A stretch of 64,000 nt of DNA. Source: Pithys albifrons albifrons (taxonomy: Eukaryota; Chordata; Aves; Passeriformes; Thamnophilidae). Shown in pieces: positions 14,038-27,030 of the stretch. Made by a program: the position numbers and the translations under genes. Under the pieces are notes generated by a model that was not told the DNA's origin, made no database searches, and saw only the letters and a program-made list of their open reading frames with translations. Every line of letters starts with the position of its first letter. Positions within the stretch are counted from its first letter, which is position 1. The stretch covers positions 92,820,431-92,884,430 of the forward strand of contig NC_092461.1 in the NCBI RefSeq assembly GCF_047495875.1, given 5' to 3'.

Positions 14038-14218
14038 CAGGGCTGCCTCACACACCCATCATAGTGCTGGTCTGTTCTTGGCAAAATCATTGCTGGAATA
14101 CAGCTCTGAAGCAGAACTGTCCACCAGAATGCCAGCTTTCAGAATGAGACATTGGACTTCAATTATTTTTCATTTCTGCCAGTGATTAGCAGCTTGTCCT
14201 AACATAAATTTGCTCTGA

Positions 14219-14251
14219 AAAATGCTGCTGGTACATCACTAGCAGCATTTT
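14219..14251. repeat. 11-bp perfect inverted repeat
   Basis: The arms aaaatgctgct (14219-14229) and agcagcatttt (14241-14251) flank an 11-base loop. It could form a small stem-loop in the GABBR2 intron. Confidence 0.85.
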
Positions 14252-17200
14252 AAAAGGCTTGCTGATTTCCTCCCTCCACCCTCAGGAAGCCCAGCTTTCC
14301 CTCTCCCCAGCCATCTCTCCCACCCCCAGCACTCCTTAAGTTCAGTACATTCACTCCTTGGGAAACACCAGATGCACTGAAGGAGTCTTGACTCAGATCT
14401 TGTGAATCCAACAAATTCTCCGTCTGACAAAAGAAAATCACAAGCAACAGATTCCTCACAATCAAATGTATCATTCCTCTTTAAGAGGAAGGTTCTTATT
14501 TTTTTCTCTCTTCATTTTTCTTCTAGCATACAATAAATCAGCCTTTGGAGAAGTGAACAGTAGCTAATAGAATCCATTTTTGCAAGTGCTTCTGAATCCT
14601 TGCTGAAGCCAAGCTCTCACACAGCAGCAGCTGTGAGTCATATTTTCTACCATCTGTGATTGGATAGGTGAATCTGTCTCATCCTGGCAGATCTGCCCAC
14701 TGTTATAAATGCCATTGCTACCAGTCTGGACTATATAGCTGGATATGAAGCTCTCTGTCTTCAAAACAAATTCATTCAGTACAGAAACGGATAGGCCATT
14801 TTCTTCTCAGCAACGTCACTCTCTGAGCAAATCAAAATTGTTCTGAAAACTTGTACCATGAAGACAGGTCAGAGTCCTAACTTTCCACAGACCTTGCAGT
14901 CTGATCACAGGAGATATAAAATCTGTCTAAAGCTCTGGGATAAAGTTTCTGTTCCTGGAAACTCTTGAGGATTTTCTAGAAGTATCACAGGCTGTACTAC
15001 CTGCTACAGTAACTTCAACTATACATTTGGTTATTATTTCATAGACCTTTTGTGGGGCTTTTTTTCCATTGTTTCATTTGCTTTCTAAAGCACACCCATT
15101 GTGCCCTGAAGGACCTCGTCAGCAATTTGTTTTATGGGATCACCTGACAATTTGGCAAATAACAGTAATTAAACATTAGGCTTGTTTTTATAGTTAAGGT
15201 AAAACTTTTTATTATTTCTTCCCTTATTAAAAATGAACTCTGTAAATGTATATAACATAGACTTAAAGTTGAACTCCATTTTAAACCAAGAAAATGAGTC
15301 TTGCATATGAAGACTTATCCTTTTCTCCAGGATGGAACATCAGTGTTGTACTGAGTTCCACAAATAAGTTTTCAGCATGGACTGAAGAATAGTTTACTCT
15401 TGTCTTTTTTTCAGAGTTAGTTTCTTTGTTACCAGGAACTTCACCTCCCTTTGTCAGAATAAAATATCTTTAAATTTAAAGGAAGATCTGCCAGGTAAAT
15501 CTTTATGGTTTGGTTGATTGGTTGGGTTTTTAATTGAATTCATAGAAGCATAACCAGACTGGGAATATTGTTTCATCTATTCATATGTTTGATATAAATA
15601 TATATATTTTCTTTTTCATTTAAAATGTAGGGATTTTTCTGTTTAAGAAGGTCATTCTGGTTTCTCTTATGTAGATCAGCCCCTTCTAGTCTAGCTGACA
15701 GATCTGTCCCCTGCCTTCTGGCACTAGCTGGATAAACACTTAATGGCATTAATTAACTTTTTTTCAGTTGTTTCTTCCCCAGACTCAAGGGATGGAATCT
15801 ATAGAGAAAAACCCCTCTTTAAAGGATCCCTCTGTGAAGCTTCCTGGACCTTACTCTATTAAATGAACAGCACTGACAGCAATTATAAAACCCCTCAGAA
15901 ATCTGAAACCATATATTCCTCTTCCTGGTACATACAGAAATCATGCTGATAGGAGTCCTCCCTTTGAACTGGAGGGGAAAGAGAAAAAATTGTAAGAGTT
16001 TAGGGGGCAAAAAATTATGAAGTCTTAAAGGCTGGGAAAGGGACCATAAAACCACTCTTGAACTTGCCCTCAGGATACTTTCTCTACTAAATAAACTACC
16101 CTTTCATTTCTCTCAGTATGATTAATAGACACCTTTGGGGTGCTCCCCTGCATTAAGTGGGTCAACACAAGTGGGATGGTGCCATGAGGTTGGTGATGCA
16201 GAGTCAGTGGTAGGTGGGAGAACTTTGCTATCTGTGGGCTGAGAGATACCTGAGTTATTAAAGCCATTAATATTTTAGAGAACTATACTGTAATAAATTC
16301 TTAATTTCTATTGTCTAATGGAATGAGAAAAAAGGACTATTGAAAACACATTATGCATTGTTTCAAATAACTCCATAATGTTTTTTTCAACAGCTATTAT
16401 GAGTATTTCCTATAATAGATTCTATGATTAGTATTGGGAACACTTCACGCTGCAATTACATTAGTTTTAATAAGTGAATGCTAACATTTTAGAAAGCATG
16501 TTTCATAGTAGCAAGGGTTTTTGACCAGTAAATCACTGGGAGTAAAAGGCAAAGTTTTACTATCTTACAGGTATTTTGATTAATTTGATAGAAGATTTGG
16601 GTATCTACTTATAAATAAAAAAATACATTTCTGTTTCCTGTGAGGATCTATTGTGACCCTTGTAGTCTAAGAATTTGATGACTTTTTCTGTTTTCCAGGA
16701 TAGCGGAGTGTGTATTTAACTCTTGATAATAATTGACAATTGGATATGATCAAAAAGCTTGGGTCTGAGAATTAAATAGCTACAGTTACAAGCCTGCTAA
16801 AGTGCATATTTCTAAAATGTGCCCTCTTTGCTGGCTCATGTTTAGGATAATTGCATAATTGGTCAGACTCATCTTTTCAATAATGGTATTTCAAATGTGG
16901 CTGTGTTGACTCTATGCCTTGCTGCCAAGAGAAGCTATCTGATCAGAGGACACCACTCCTCTTTTCCAACTCATATAAAAGAAAGTAGGAACATCCTAGT
17001 GGCAATGCTCCCTAGTGGAAGTAGAAGATGGAAACTTTACAGATGTTAGAGAAGGCGAGGGATTCGGTGGTGGGTTTAAAAAAGTTATAAAAATCCTCAT
17101 TTTTGAAAGTCTGAGCCTGAGTTAGAACTATAATACATGAGAAAATTGGAGAAGTGACTGTTTTACTAAAATTGCTAATCCAACCATAACTAGCCCACAG

Positions 17201-20200
17201 AGTGACATAACGTGGCTATTTTTCACAAAACTCTTTTCAAAAGACAAAAATAATGAAAAAAAGTTTAAAAATTGCACTAAAGAAATGAGACAAAATTAGA
17301 ACCAACCATTCTTACTGAATGGTGCTTTGGAGAGCAGTCTTACAAACAATCCTGAGCAGTGTGTTAAATTCTGCTCACTACCATAAGTAAAGCAAGACAT
17401 GCTGCCTTGAGAGAACCACACATCTCATCAACACAGCAGATCAAATTCACCTTTGAGAGAAATGCACCTGTTGAGCCCAACATCACATGGATGAAAAGGG
17501 TGAAGGAATTTCTACGAGAGCTGTGGATTCTGTTTACTGTTAAAAGGAATCCCAATCTTCAGGGGGAAAAAAGTGCATAAAGGATTTGAACGTTCTAGAA
17601 GAAATGCTCTGATTTTATTAGAGATAACATAAAAACACCTAGACTTTAATATTTTCCTTAATGAAAAATTCTGTGGGAAAGCATATTACATTGTTACCAA
17701 ATAGCTGGGAACATCAATGCACTTGATTACATTTACAACCCAAATTCAAGCTATTCAGGAAAAAATTGCCTCATACTGTATAGCGATACGTTCTGTATTT
17801 CTCTGTCATCCATTAGCCTCATAACACATAGAAATTATGGTTGTAGTACCATTTATGAGCAGTTACATTTCACACAGAGTTTCCATTGTTTTTGTCACTA
17901 CTGAGGTTTAGCCTTATCAAACTGTACCATGCAGAAATTTACATACATAAATTACTTCAAAAGCAGATTTTTCTCCTAGATGTACAGTTCATTAGCTCAG
18001 TTTCTCTCTGTGACAGGAGCTTGAGATTTAGCTCCTTGATCCATATTTATATGAATGTAAATTTTAGAAATGTGATTCCATTGTTCCTTGGTTGGCATTT
18101 TTGGCTGATCAGCTCTTACAAAAATCAGGATGCTTATTTTACATCTAAAAACGTCTTCTAGGATTACACTGACTATTTTTGCAGCTTTGGGTTTACAGTT
18201 AATAGTTGTAGCTATTTGGGGGAAAAATAATTTGGTTTCCGCTTATATCACTTTAGGAAGTACTGTATCTGTATATTAATAACCCATGAGGCCATACTTG
18301 AATAATTTACACACTGCACTGGAAGTATCATAGATTACTTTGTCCAGTTGCAAATATTCATGATGAGAAAAAAAAAATCCTAAACATAAGCAGATTTCAA
18401 ACTGTTGTCTTATTTCTTACTCAGAGACTGAACAATAGCACTGAACATTTCTTTAGGTATCCATACGCTGGTTCTTCAGCAGATGGTCCTTAATAGATTG
18501 TTGTACTGTTGGTATGGTTACCCAAAGCAAATTTTTAGATCCTGACACATCTTGTCTTCAGACTCATGATCTCTGATATATATTTAGTAGAATACATGTG
18601 TATCCTAGGGGAAATCCATCATATAGCTTTTTTTTATACATACAAAAAGCCCCAGCTAGATTGAATAAAAATGTCTTGGGAAAGTATAAATATTTACAGT
18701 CTGAAAACTGACCTGTTATAGCAGTAGTTATAGAAAGAACTATTGGATAACATGAACTACATTTATGCCAATACAGAGCTACATCTACAAAGGCTTTAAG
18801 TGAATAAATGAGACATGGCCTGTGAGGTTCTGACCTAAACCCTCAATATAATCTGGAGAACTTGACTTCAACTATTTTTAAATTATTAAGATAATGGGTA
18901 ACTTTTTCTAAACCTCTCTAGCACTTTTGTGAGAAAAATTATAGATTGTAAAAAATTCTAAATTCCACAAGTGACTCAAAAAACTTATAGAAAATTTATT
19001 ACTAGAGATTACACTCATTCTATAAACTTTCTCACAGAGGTTTTCATATGAAGGGTGGAGATTGCAATCAACAGAGATAGTTGTGAGGAGAAGGCAGCAG
19101 CACATAAGCTGATAACAATGTACCCTCCACCTGCTTTCTTATCTCTATTTCCCTCCCTCCCCAGGGACACTGTGCAACTGCAGGAACTGGCACTTTCCCG
19201 CAGCTGGCACCACACAGGGTTAGAGCACACAGCCAGCTGCTGCCCACCTTGACCTGAGGGATCAGGACCAGAGGCTGCTCAGAGTAATCCATGCTCCCTG
19301 CTCTCCATAAAGAGCCTGGATGGTCTCTTACTCCTTCCAGTTTATCATGTGCCTTTTTATGAGCCATTAGATATACAAATTATGGAGGTGGAGTGGCCAG
19401 GTCTGTGTTCAACATGGAGTGGGAAGGCAATGAGCTAAAATTTTGAGAATTCCTGCTCTGTTTCACTCAGGTAATAAATTTGCTTCTCAGAAGCAATGGA
19501 AAAGAAATTTCTGAAAACTACACTCAGAGAGATTTCTAAAGCATAACAAATAATTCTGAAAGTAATGTTTTTCTTCATTTGGCACTTAACTGTCTTATAC
19601 ATGAGACCATCTTTCTCAAAACACCTACTGCCTTTTTCATTATGCCTTTTTTCTGGTTTAAGTGAAAAAGACTGTAACAGAAAACTGTCTCTTTTATTAC
19701 ACAGTCCTATTGCATGCCCAGAGCATGCCAGAGTTTGCTCCATGACAGTGGCATTATGTGGGAAACTAAGGCTGTACTGGTGTCCTGATAATGTATATGG
19801 GGGAAGAAATGTACACTGTAAGCTGTAGTTTTTCAACTACTGACACTACATAAAACTTTTAACATTTTCATGAGGCCATTCTTCATAAAGAAAATGAAAA
19901 GAAAGAGAATTCCATTATATATAGAGATGCATGCATCAGCAAAAGGAACTTTTACATGTTTGCACACCTCATCAGCTTGAGTGAAAAGAGTCACTGGTAG
20001 CTATCATGAGCTGTACAACTGTATAACAGGAAGACAAGGAACATATTTTACCCATAGGTTTAATAGGTACATAGTAATAGAAAAAAGAAAAGTGAAATTC
20101 TAAAATCCTATATTCAGATTTCATGCTCTGCCCACACTTCTTGTGCAATCATTTTGGCAAGTTCTCATTTCAACTTTTTTCTTGCCTCTTACTCCTTTTT

Positions 20201-23200
20201 CATTCCTACGTTCCTTTTCTCAGTCTATGTTCCTCCATTTCATGCCTGTCATCCTGCCTCTAAATTTCAATCTTAATTTAATTTTAAATCAAACCTAGTG
20301 CCTCAATTAGTTTGCTACTTAAATACCAAACTCAGGCTCTACATGCCATCATACCCAGCTCTCTTGATCTGTTTTTACAGCCCTTCCTGTCATTACTGGC
20401 TTCCAAACAGTTTAACTTCAGGGAAATTTTAATCCAAATTCAGTTTCCCTCTTCAATATCTTCTCCTGCTATATAATTCTAAGCTTTTTCCCTATTCTTT
20501 TTATCTGGACAGGTTTCCTGTTGAAGCCCTTTGCAGCAAACCTGACTTCTCATCTTCAGCTTTCTTCCTGCTCCCAGCCACTTGGCCCTGCAATTCCCTT
20601 GCAGTGCCAGCATTCCTTCCCCATCCTAGTGTAAACAATGTAGCCTTTACAATCTTCTACCCATCTTTGTAAAGCATGAAGACCACAGCTCTCTTCAGTA
20701 GTCTTTTAAGGACCTAGCAGGCCAATGTATAAAAATCAGTTTCCCAGATGGCAGCCTGATAGGCACAGCTAAGTCAGGTTAGATTGAGGAATCATTTTTC
20801 TCATTGTGGCTGGTTGTAGCTTTCTTACTCTGTGGTAGTTTCAATACAGAGAAAACCTTATGAATTATCATGAAGGAGTAGTATAATGTTGGCAAAACTA
20901 TAGCAGCACAAGCCTTAAGAAAAGATGCTGATATATATCCCTTGTGTAACTATATTCTGCATTTATCTTGTAACAACTTTGTCAGCATAAAGGGATATGT
21001 CACCAGAAGTCTACAGTGGTAGTAATACCTGAGTACAATGATAATATTTTAAATGATAATTAAACATAAAACATATGTACTCTAATGGCATAGTTAAAGA
21101 ATTAAGTCCAAATAGACAAAGCCAGAATGTACTATGTAAAGGATAAGTTTATCAGAGCAAGGTCAACGGAGATACATTGTACTTTCAAATAGCAACTGCA
21201 GCAAAGCAACATTGTGACCTAGATCATCATCGTGCTTTATTGTAGCCATCCAGAAATGGCCAAATGCTTGTCTTTGTAGGAGCAGAATATATAAAACTTA
21301 CAGAGGCTTTAAATACCACCACTGTGAATTTCCTTCTATTCTGGTATTTATCAAAAGTGGATGGGCTTTATTTGGCATGCAGGAGTTGTGCAGGAGCAGT
21401 CATTATGCAGTACTGCTTTAACACCCCCGAAAACACAAGGCACTGAAGTTCCCATCAAAACAGACAACTTGTCATCCTTCTAAATTTTACCAGAAGGACT
21501 GGTTTCTTCAAGTGGTTCAGCTAGCTAAAGCTTCCCCAGGACATCACATGCTCTCCTGCCACTGACATTCTCCTCTCTCTCCTCTTGTCTGCTGCCAGCC
21601 CTCTTTCTGCCAAGGGAAATATAAAAGCAATCCCCACCTCTCATCGAGCAGAAGATATTCTGCTGCCCAAAACAACAGAAAGGAGATGTATCAAAATCAG
21701 AATTGCACCTAAATTATAACTATTACAGTTATTTTTACTTCTAATTCTATTCCACTTTCCATTATCTCTATTAACCTTTTCAAAACTCAAAAATTATGTA
21801 TTTCTCCCTACCGATTTTGTCATTTCCATTTGACAAAAATTGATTCCCTTGCACCCCTCTGTTTCTGGTCCAGCTAAAATTAATGCATTTTTAATTTGCT
21901 TCCTTTGAGCCCTAGCAAGATCAAAGATGGTAACTGAGCTCTGGGAATTTTGCAAATTTTTTCCATTAGTAGTCTGATAGCAGAAGGAGTGTATTCTTAA
22001 TTTTATTGTTCATTATTTCCAAATAAAAGGAGAGAAGTGTAAATAGATGAAAATACAAGATTTTGAAAGCTTTACAAGCAGTAATAAGAATCCTTAACTA
22101 GTCCCAAACACTCTAAATCCTTTAGTTCCACTCTACATTGCACTACAATGGAGCCACAGTGTATTATTATTTAAAATTCTGTATATTTTCTCACAATGAG
22201 AAAGAAATCCACTCATCTCTTCACAAAGCCATGTAGTACACTTCAGATAAGTGTCCAATTAATGTAAGTAATCAAGCTTGCCCTATCTGATGAAGACAAA
22301 TAGATTTTCTCATCATATTTTTCTCTCCCTTACTTACTGCTTACTTTCATGAAATGATTTAACCAATACTTTGAAAAGCTGCGCCAGATTCTTCCACACT
22401 GTGAAGAAATTTCACTGTTGGAAAAAATTCTCCTGATGAAAATATTGAGGATGACAGGGAAAAGTTGTATGCCTAAATGCCATATGGATTTTACTGCTAT
22501 ATTTCTATACAGGTAAATGAAGTGATCACATATTGATAAGATTCACAGTACTCAAATAATTTTGGAACTCTATATTCCTCTGATTGTAACACCAGTCTAC
22601 TCTATCATGGCACTGGTAATTAAAAACACATTAATGTACTTTTTCATGCTGCACTACTTGTTTTTATTTGTCAGTTTAAATATTGTTTGTGAAAATTTCT
22701 GTGCAACCACAGATAGAAGGTACCTCTTCAGAAAACGGAAATGTCATTCTTGTAAGACATTAGTGAAGAATACCATGTTTTTCAGTCAAGTCCTAAAACC
22801 AGTTTTATCTGTCCTGGCAAATCAAAGACAGATAATGTATGACTAGTAAGTATTTATCATGGATAGCTAATTTGTTTTACATTAAGAAAACTGTTGCCTT
22901 TTATGATTCATGCTTGTGCTTCAGAGTGGGATATCCAAATAAAGCATGCTTTAAAGTTTATACAACAAAATGTATTATTTACTTAATTCCGGAATATTGA
23001 ATAAGGTGCCTTAATAGCCTTGACATTTCCAGTATCACTCAGAGCAAAGCAGCTCATTGGTCAGCATCCAGATATGTCAAAATTTATCTCCCTTATACTG
23101 GTTGGTGTCTTTTTAACTGATCTTAAATAATTTTTAACATCCAGCTGTGCATAAACAATTGCAATTTGCAGTTATTGATGGGCCCGTTGAAGAACAGGGA

Positions 23201-24936
23201 TAATACAGAATTTGAGGATTATGTTTAATTAATAGACAGTGAAATTTAATATTGAGGAGTAACTTGAAGATCTAAAATGAAAAGTTTAAAAAAAGCAATT
23301 CCTTAGTGACAGTCCATTGGAGTACCTGTTTGTTCCTATTAAATTTATGTATTGTAAAAATCATAAAATTTTGAAGATAATAAATGTTATTAAGTAAATG
23401 TTTTTATGTTAGACAGAATTAGTGTAACTTCACTAATTCACAAAGAATTGTACCAGTATAGCTGAAAACATACTTGCAATATAAAATTTTATTTTTCAGG
23501 AAAGTAAAATACTGGCTCGTCTTTGGCTAAAAACATTAATATAGGAAGGATAAGATCCTTGACAAATATACATATAGAGATGACTGTGGTAGCATAAACT
23601 GATATATTACAGTGGGCTCTTTGCACAGGTGCAGAAAGGGTGCTTTCCAGTTCCCTCCATCTGGAGTATCCCCTTTCTAGTACAGAATTTTTTTATAACT
23701 TTAGTTACTTTCAAGTTATTTTGTATTTACTCAATTATCTTTTACACTGAATGATATTTGGGATTGAATGAACAAACATTTAAGCAAACCTGACATGACA
23801 GAATAGTAGGGGGAAGTACTAGGTAGCTTTCTTGTTAGGGTGCCAGAGTGCTAAATCCAGTTCCAGACATAATTCCTTAATAACCACAGGCATAAATCCT
23901 CTTAGAAACTGAGTTACCTCTCCCTGTCTATCTCAAGTCCAAGCCTTTAAAGGGAACAACATATCTCATTGTGACAGACTCCCTGTATATTGCAACTGTG
24001 GAAAACGTAACACAGTACTAACAACAAAAAAAAAAGTAACAGAGCTCTTCCATGATCACACACTAGAGGGAAACAAAAAGAGGAATCTGATGGGGTTTTG
24101 GAATATTGTTCTACTTATTTTGGCTGCAAATGACTTTTTATCACTTATTAGAATAAATATATTCAGATGCACATAGGAACTGCATTTGGTGCTACTGCTC
24201 ACTCTATAATAATACTAATTTTGTTTCTCTTTTTCATGAGCATTTCTCTAAATGTTTTTCTACCAAAACTATTTTTATTCACCATTTTCACAGTTTTTAA
24301 ATAAAACCATTTGATTAAAAGTACTTCATGTGTGCAAATAAGCTCCACAGGAAAAACATCAATTGAACAACACATACATGAATGGCTGTACTACTCCTAA
24401 GCTGATCCTAACTGTTTACAGAAAATGTGCTGTACCAAAAATGACAGACAACTATTGTGGGTCAAGTCCGATCAGTCTTAGAGTAAACTTATGCAATTTC
24501 AATCAAAATTAGAGAGAAAGCTGTTTAAACAGCACTTCCTCTTGCCTTCTCTGCCTATTCCACGAGAAATCTGCATGTAATACCTGTATCTCAAGCAGAC
24601 ATTATAAGAAAAGATTTCATAAGAGCTGTGAATACACCAAGAAGGAGCCCTCTGGATGGTGAAACAGCACACTGAGAGTGGGGATTTGAATTCAGTTTGA
24701 CATTTTACAGCCATCTCCACTGTCCACCTCTTGCTATAAAGACTGAAGGGCTGACGCTTGGCTCCAGCGCTCAGAGACTAAAAAGTAGATCAAGAAAGTT
24801 CCAATATTAAACACTTCAGGATCTTTGAATGTGATACATGAACAGAGCGAGCACAGCTGTGGCCATCCAGGAAAGGCAGAAAAACAATCAGACAATTATA
24901 TTCACAGAGTAACAAGAAGAGTTTATTTCCTCTCAC

Positions 24937-25044
24937 CTTTTTCTTCATTTTTACATTTTTGAAAATTGCATGAACTCTCCATGTTTTTGCAAACATTGCT
25001 CCAAATGCAGTTGTGTATCCCACTGTAAGAATCCATGTTCGGAC
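24937..25044 (-). CDS. GABBR2: GABBR2 exon: TM3 and intracellular loop 2
   Basis: This is a 108-bp, 36-codon exon, phase 0 at both ends. It starts [20 protein letters not shown] and ends [16 protein letters not shown]. The acceptor is catttttag and the donor is AAG|gtgaga. The first half is TM3. [16 protein letters not shown] is the basic start of intracellular loop 2, a region of GB2 tied to G-protein coupling. The sequence looks identical to human GB2 as I recall it. The exon is isolated, with a 12.1-kb intron on its 5' side and a 13.7-kb intron on its 3' side. In-frame skipping would delete TM3 and would be expected to destroy the fold. Confidence 0.96.
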
Positions 25045-26820
25045 CTAAAAATGTATATACATAAAAAAGACAAAGTCATTTAGTTTTCAATATACAATGT
25101 GGACACCCATAATCTCAACCAATTTGTTTCTCAAGACCTTGAGAAAAAGACTATTCAAAGAACATAACAAAAATGTTCATATTTCAGAATTTCTCATTCA
25201 TTGCTTACTTGCTTTTTTACTTCTCCATTCCCCATCCAACTAAAAGAAATTGAGAAGCTGAATTAACCATCTCTTTCATATATAAAAACTCAAACCTCTT
25301 ACAATACTCTGCATTTTTATTCACTTTTACTGTGTCCTGTACAGGTGGAGGAAAGAACCAGTGGAGGAACTCAAGAGACAGACTATAAAAAGTACTCAGC
25401 CAGCTAATATTAACAGCAACATTTTCATCAGAAATGAACAGAGAAATAGAGAGGTAATTCAGATGAAATAAAAGATAAAATTGTACTATGTGAGGTATGC
25501 ACCACTCAGTGAAAACCTTGAGCATTCTGGAACAACTGACATTAAATTATCATAGAGGGGAAAATGGCAAAACAGGAATGTAGTCTTGGTGGATAGGCCT
25601 TGGGAACAAGACCTGAATCAATGATAATACCTGCAAATGGGGCCTAAGAAAAAGGAGATGGTGAGCTTGCACAGAGAGATGCAGTAATAGGCCCCTGGGC
25701 TGGCCATACCTTTGACAAAGACCTATCTAGATATTTTTCTCATAGAGATCTGTCCAGAGAAAACCAGAAGATTTTAACACTAAGATAGAGCTGATGTATT
25801 TAGCATAAAAATAGGTGCCTATTTTGTTCCATTTTTTTTAATAAAAAAGACTACAAATTGACTAAGAGGGTCAGAACATAAGTTACAAAAGCTTTTCCTG
25901 AATTTCCCCACCTGCCCATAGCCTCTTGTACATAGGCCCTTGCTTTCAGACTTGCTTTGAACTATGACAGTGACTTTCAGAGTTGTAGTAAGGTCTGCAC
26001 AGCCCTGTCCAATTCTTCCTTGGAAGTTTCTCTTTTCATTATCCTGTAGGATTAGCTGTTTAAAAACTTTTCTGCCCTGAACAGGCCATCGTCTTCCCCA
26101 AAGATGGATCAGAGACTACAGAGCATAGCAGGCATAAGACCATGCAAGAGGCAGAGCATGGAGATGGAAGCCAATAGCTGAAAAATGGCAAGGGGGAGGA
26201 AAAATCTCATCCTCTTTCTATAGACTCCACATGGACTCTGCACAAAAGTGAACAAAGAAGTGAGAAAAAAATTCCTGTACCTTGCAGATTAAAAAAAATG
26301 CGGGAGAGACAATTGCTAAAGACAGGGAAGGGCAAGCTACAAAAAGGGAAAGCCCGTGTTCTTTTGGCCATGGTGATCATCGGAAACCAGCCTAGTGTCT
26401 CATCTAACTTCTGGAGAGTTTAGGATTTTTAATTTGTAACTTCAGGATATGCGTATTGATGAGAAACCAGGTGTTCTAGTAAGATGAAAAACTTGGCATC
26501 TAAGATAAATATGACTAATAATATAAATTTCTCAATACATGGTATCTAGTGTTTGGCTTTCCAAACTTTTTCAGAATTTCCGTTTTTCTGCTAAAAATAT
26601 AGGGGTTTGTCTCCCAAAATTTTCTGTGGATAATAAATTCTGAGTTTTAGTAAGTATTAGTGATTGGGCATCCAGGCAGGAAAAAAAATATGAAAAAAAA
26701 AGATATGACTCATTGAAATAATAAGGATAAAGTAATGAGACAAAATTACTGCAGTTCCTTACAATAAACAAACAAACAAATAAGAAAGACACGTGTGGTC
26801 TGTAATGGTGAATTAATGAG

Positions 26821-27030
26821 AGGAAAGTGGTTCTTCCACAAGAGTAGTGAGGTACGTGTTGCCCAAAGAAGTTGTGGATGTCCCACCCCTGTAGGTGTTC
26901 AAGGCCAGGTTATAGATTGGGCTTTGAGCAACCTGGTCAAGTGTGTGGCATCCCTGCCTATGGCTGGGGGATTGGAACTAGATGATATTTGACATCCCTT
27001 GTGACCCAAACCATTCTAGGATTCTATGAA
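26821..27030 (+). mobile_element. CR1 LINE fragment, diverged
   Basis: The order of motifs fits a CR1 3' end in plus orientation: gcccaaagaagttgtgg, then gttcaaggccaggttatag, gggctttgagcaacctgg, and the end ccattctaggattctatgaa. It is shorter and more diverged than the copy near 4.4 kb and belongs to a different CR1 subfamily. Its left edge is approximate. Confidence 0.85.

Larger units (their letters stand above)
11244..24936 (-). other. GABBR2: Intron between TM3 and TM4 exons
   Basis: This is a 13,693-bp phase 0 intron bounded by gtgaga and ctccag. It interrupts intracellular loop 2 between KMKKK and IIKDQ. It holds a repeat-built polypyrimidine tract at its 3' end, a 20-bp tandem duplication (13998-14037) and an 11-bp inverted repeat (14219-14251). 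I saw no CR1, SINE or LTR in it, so it is poorer in mobile elements than the other large introns. Confidence 0.9.

Noticed and set aside
16415..16440. Possible CR1 end (attctatgatt)
   Set aside because: Only about ten bases match and no adjoining CR1 sequence is present.
19435..19836. 133-codon minus-strand open frame
   Set aside because: No splice context or recognisable family; an overlapping plus-strand frame is equally open, as expected by chance.
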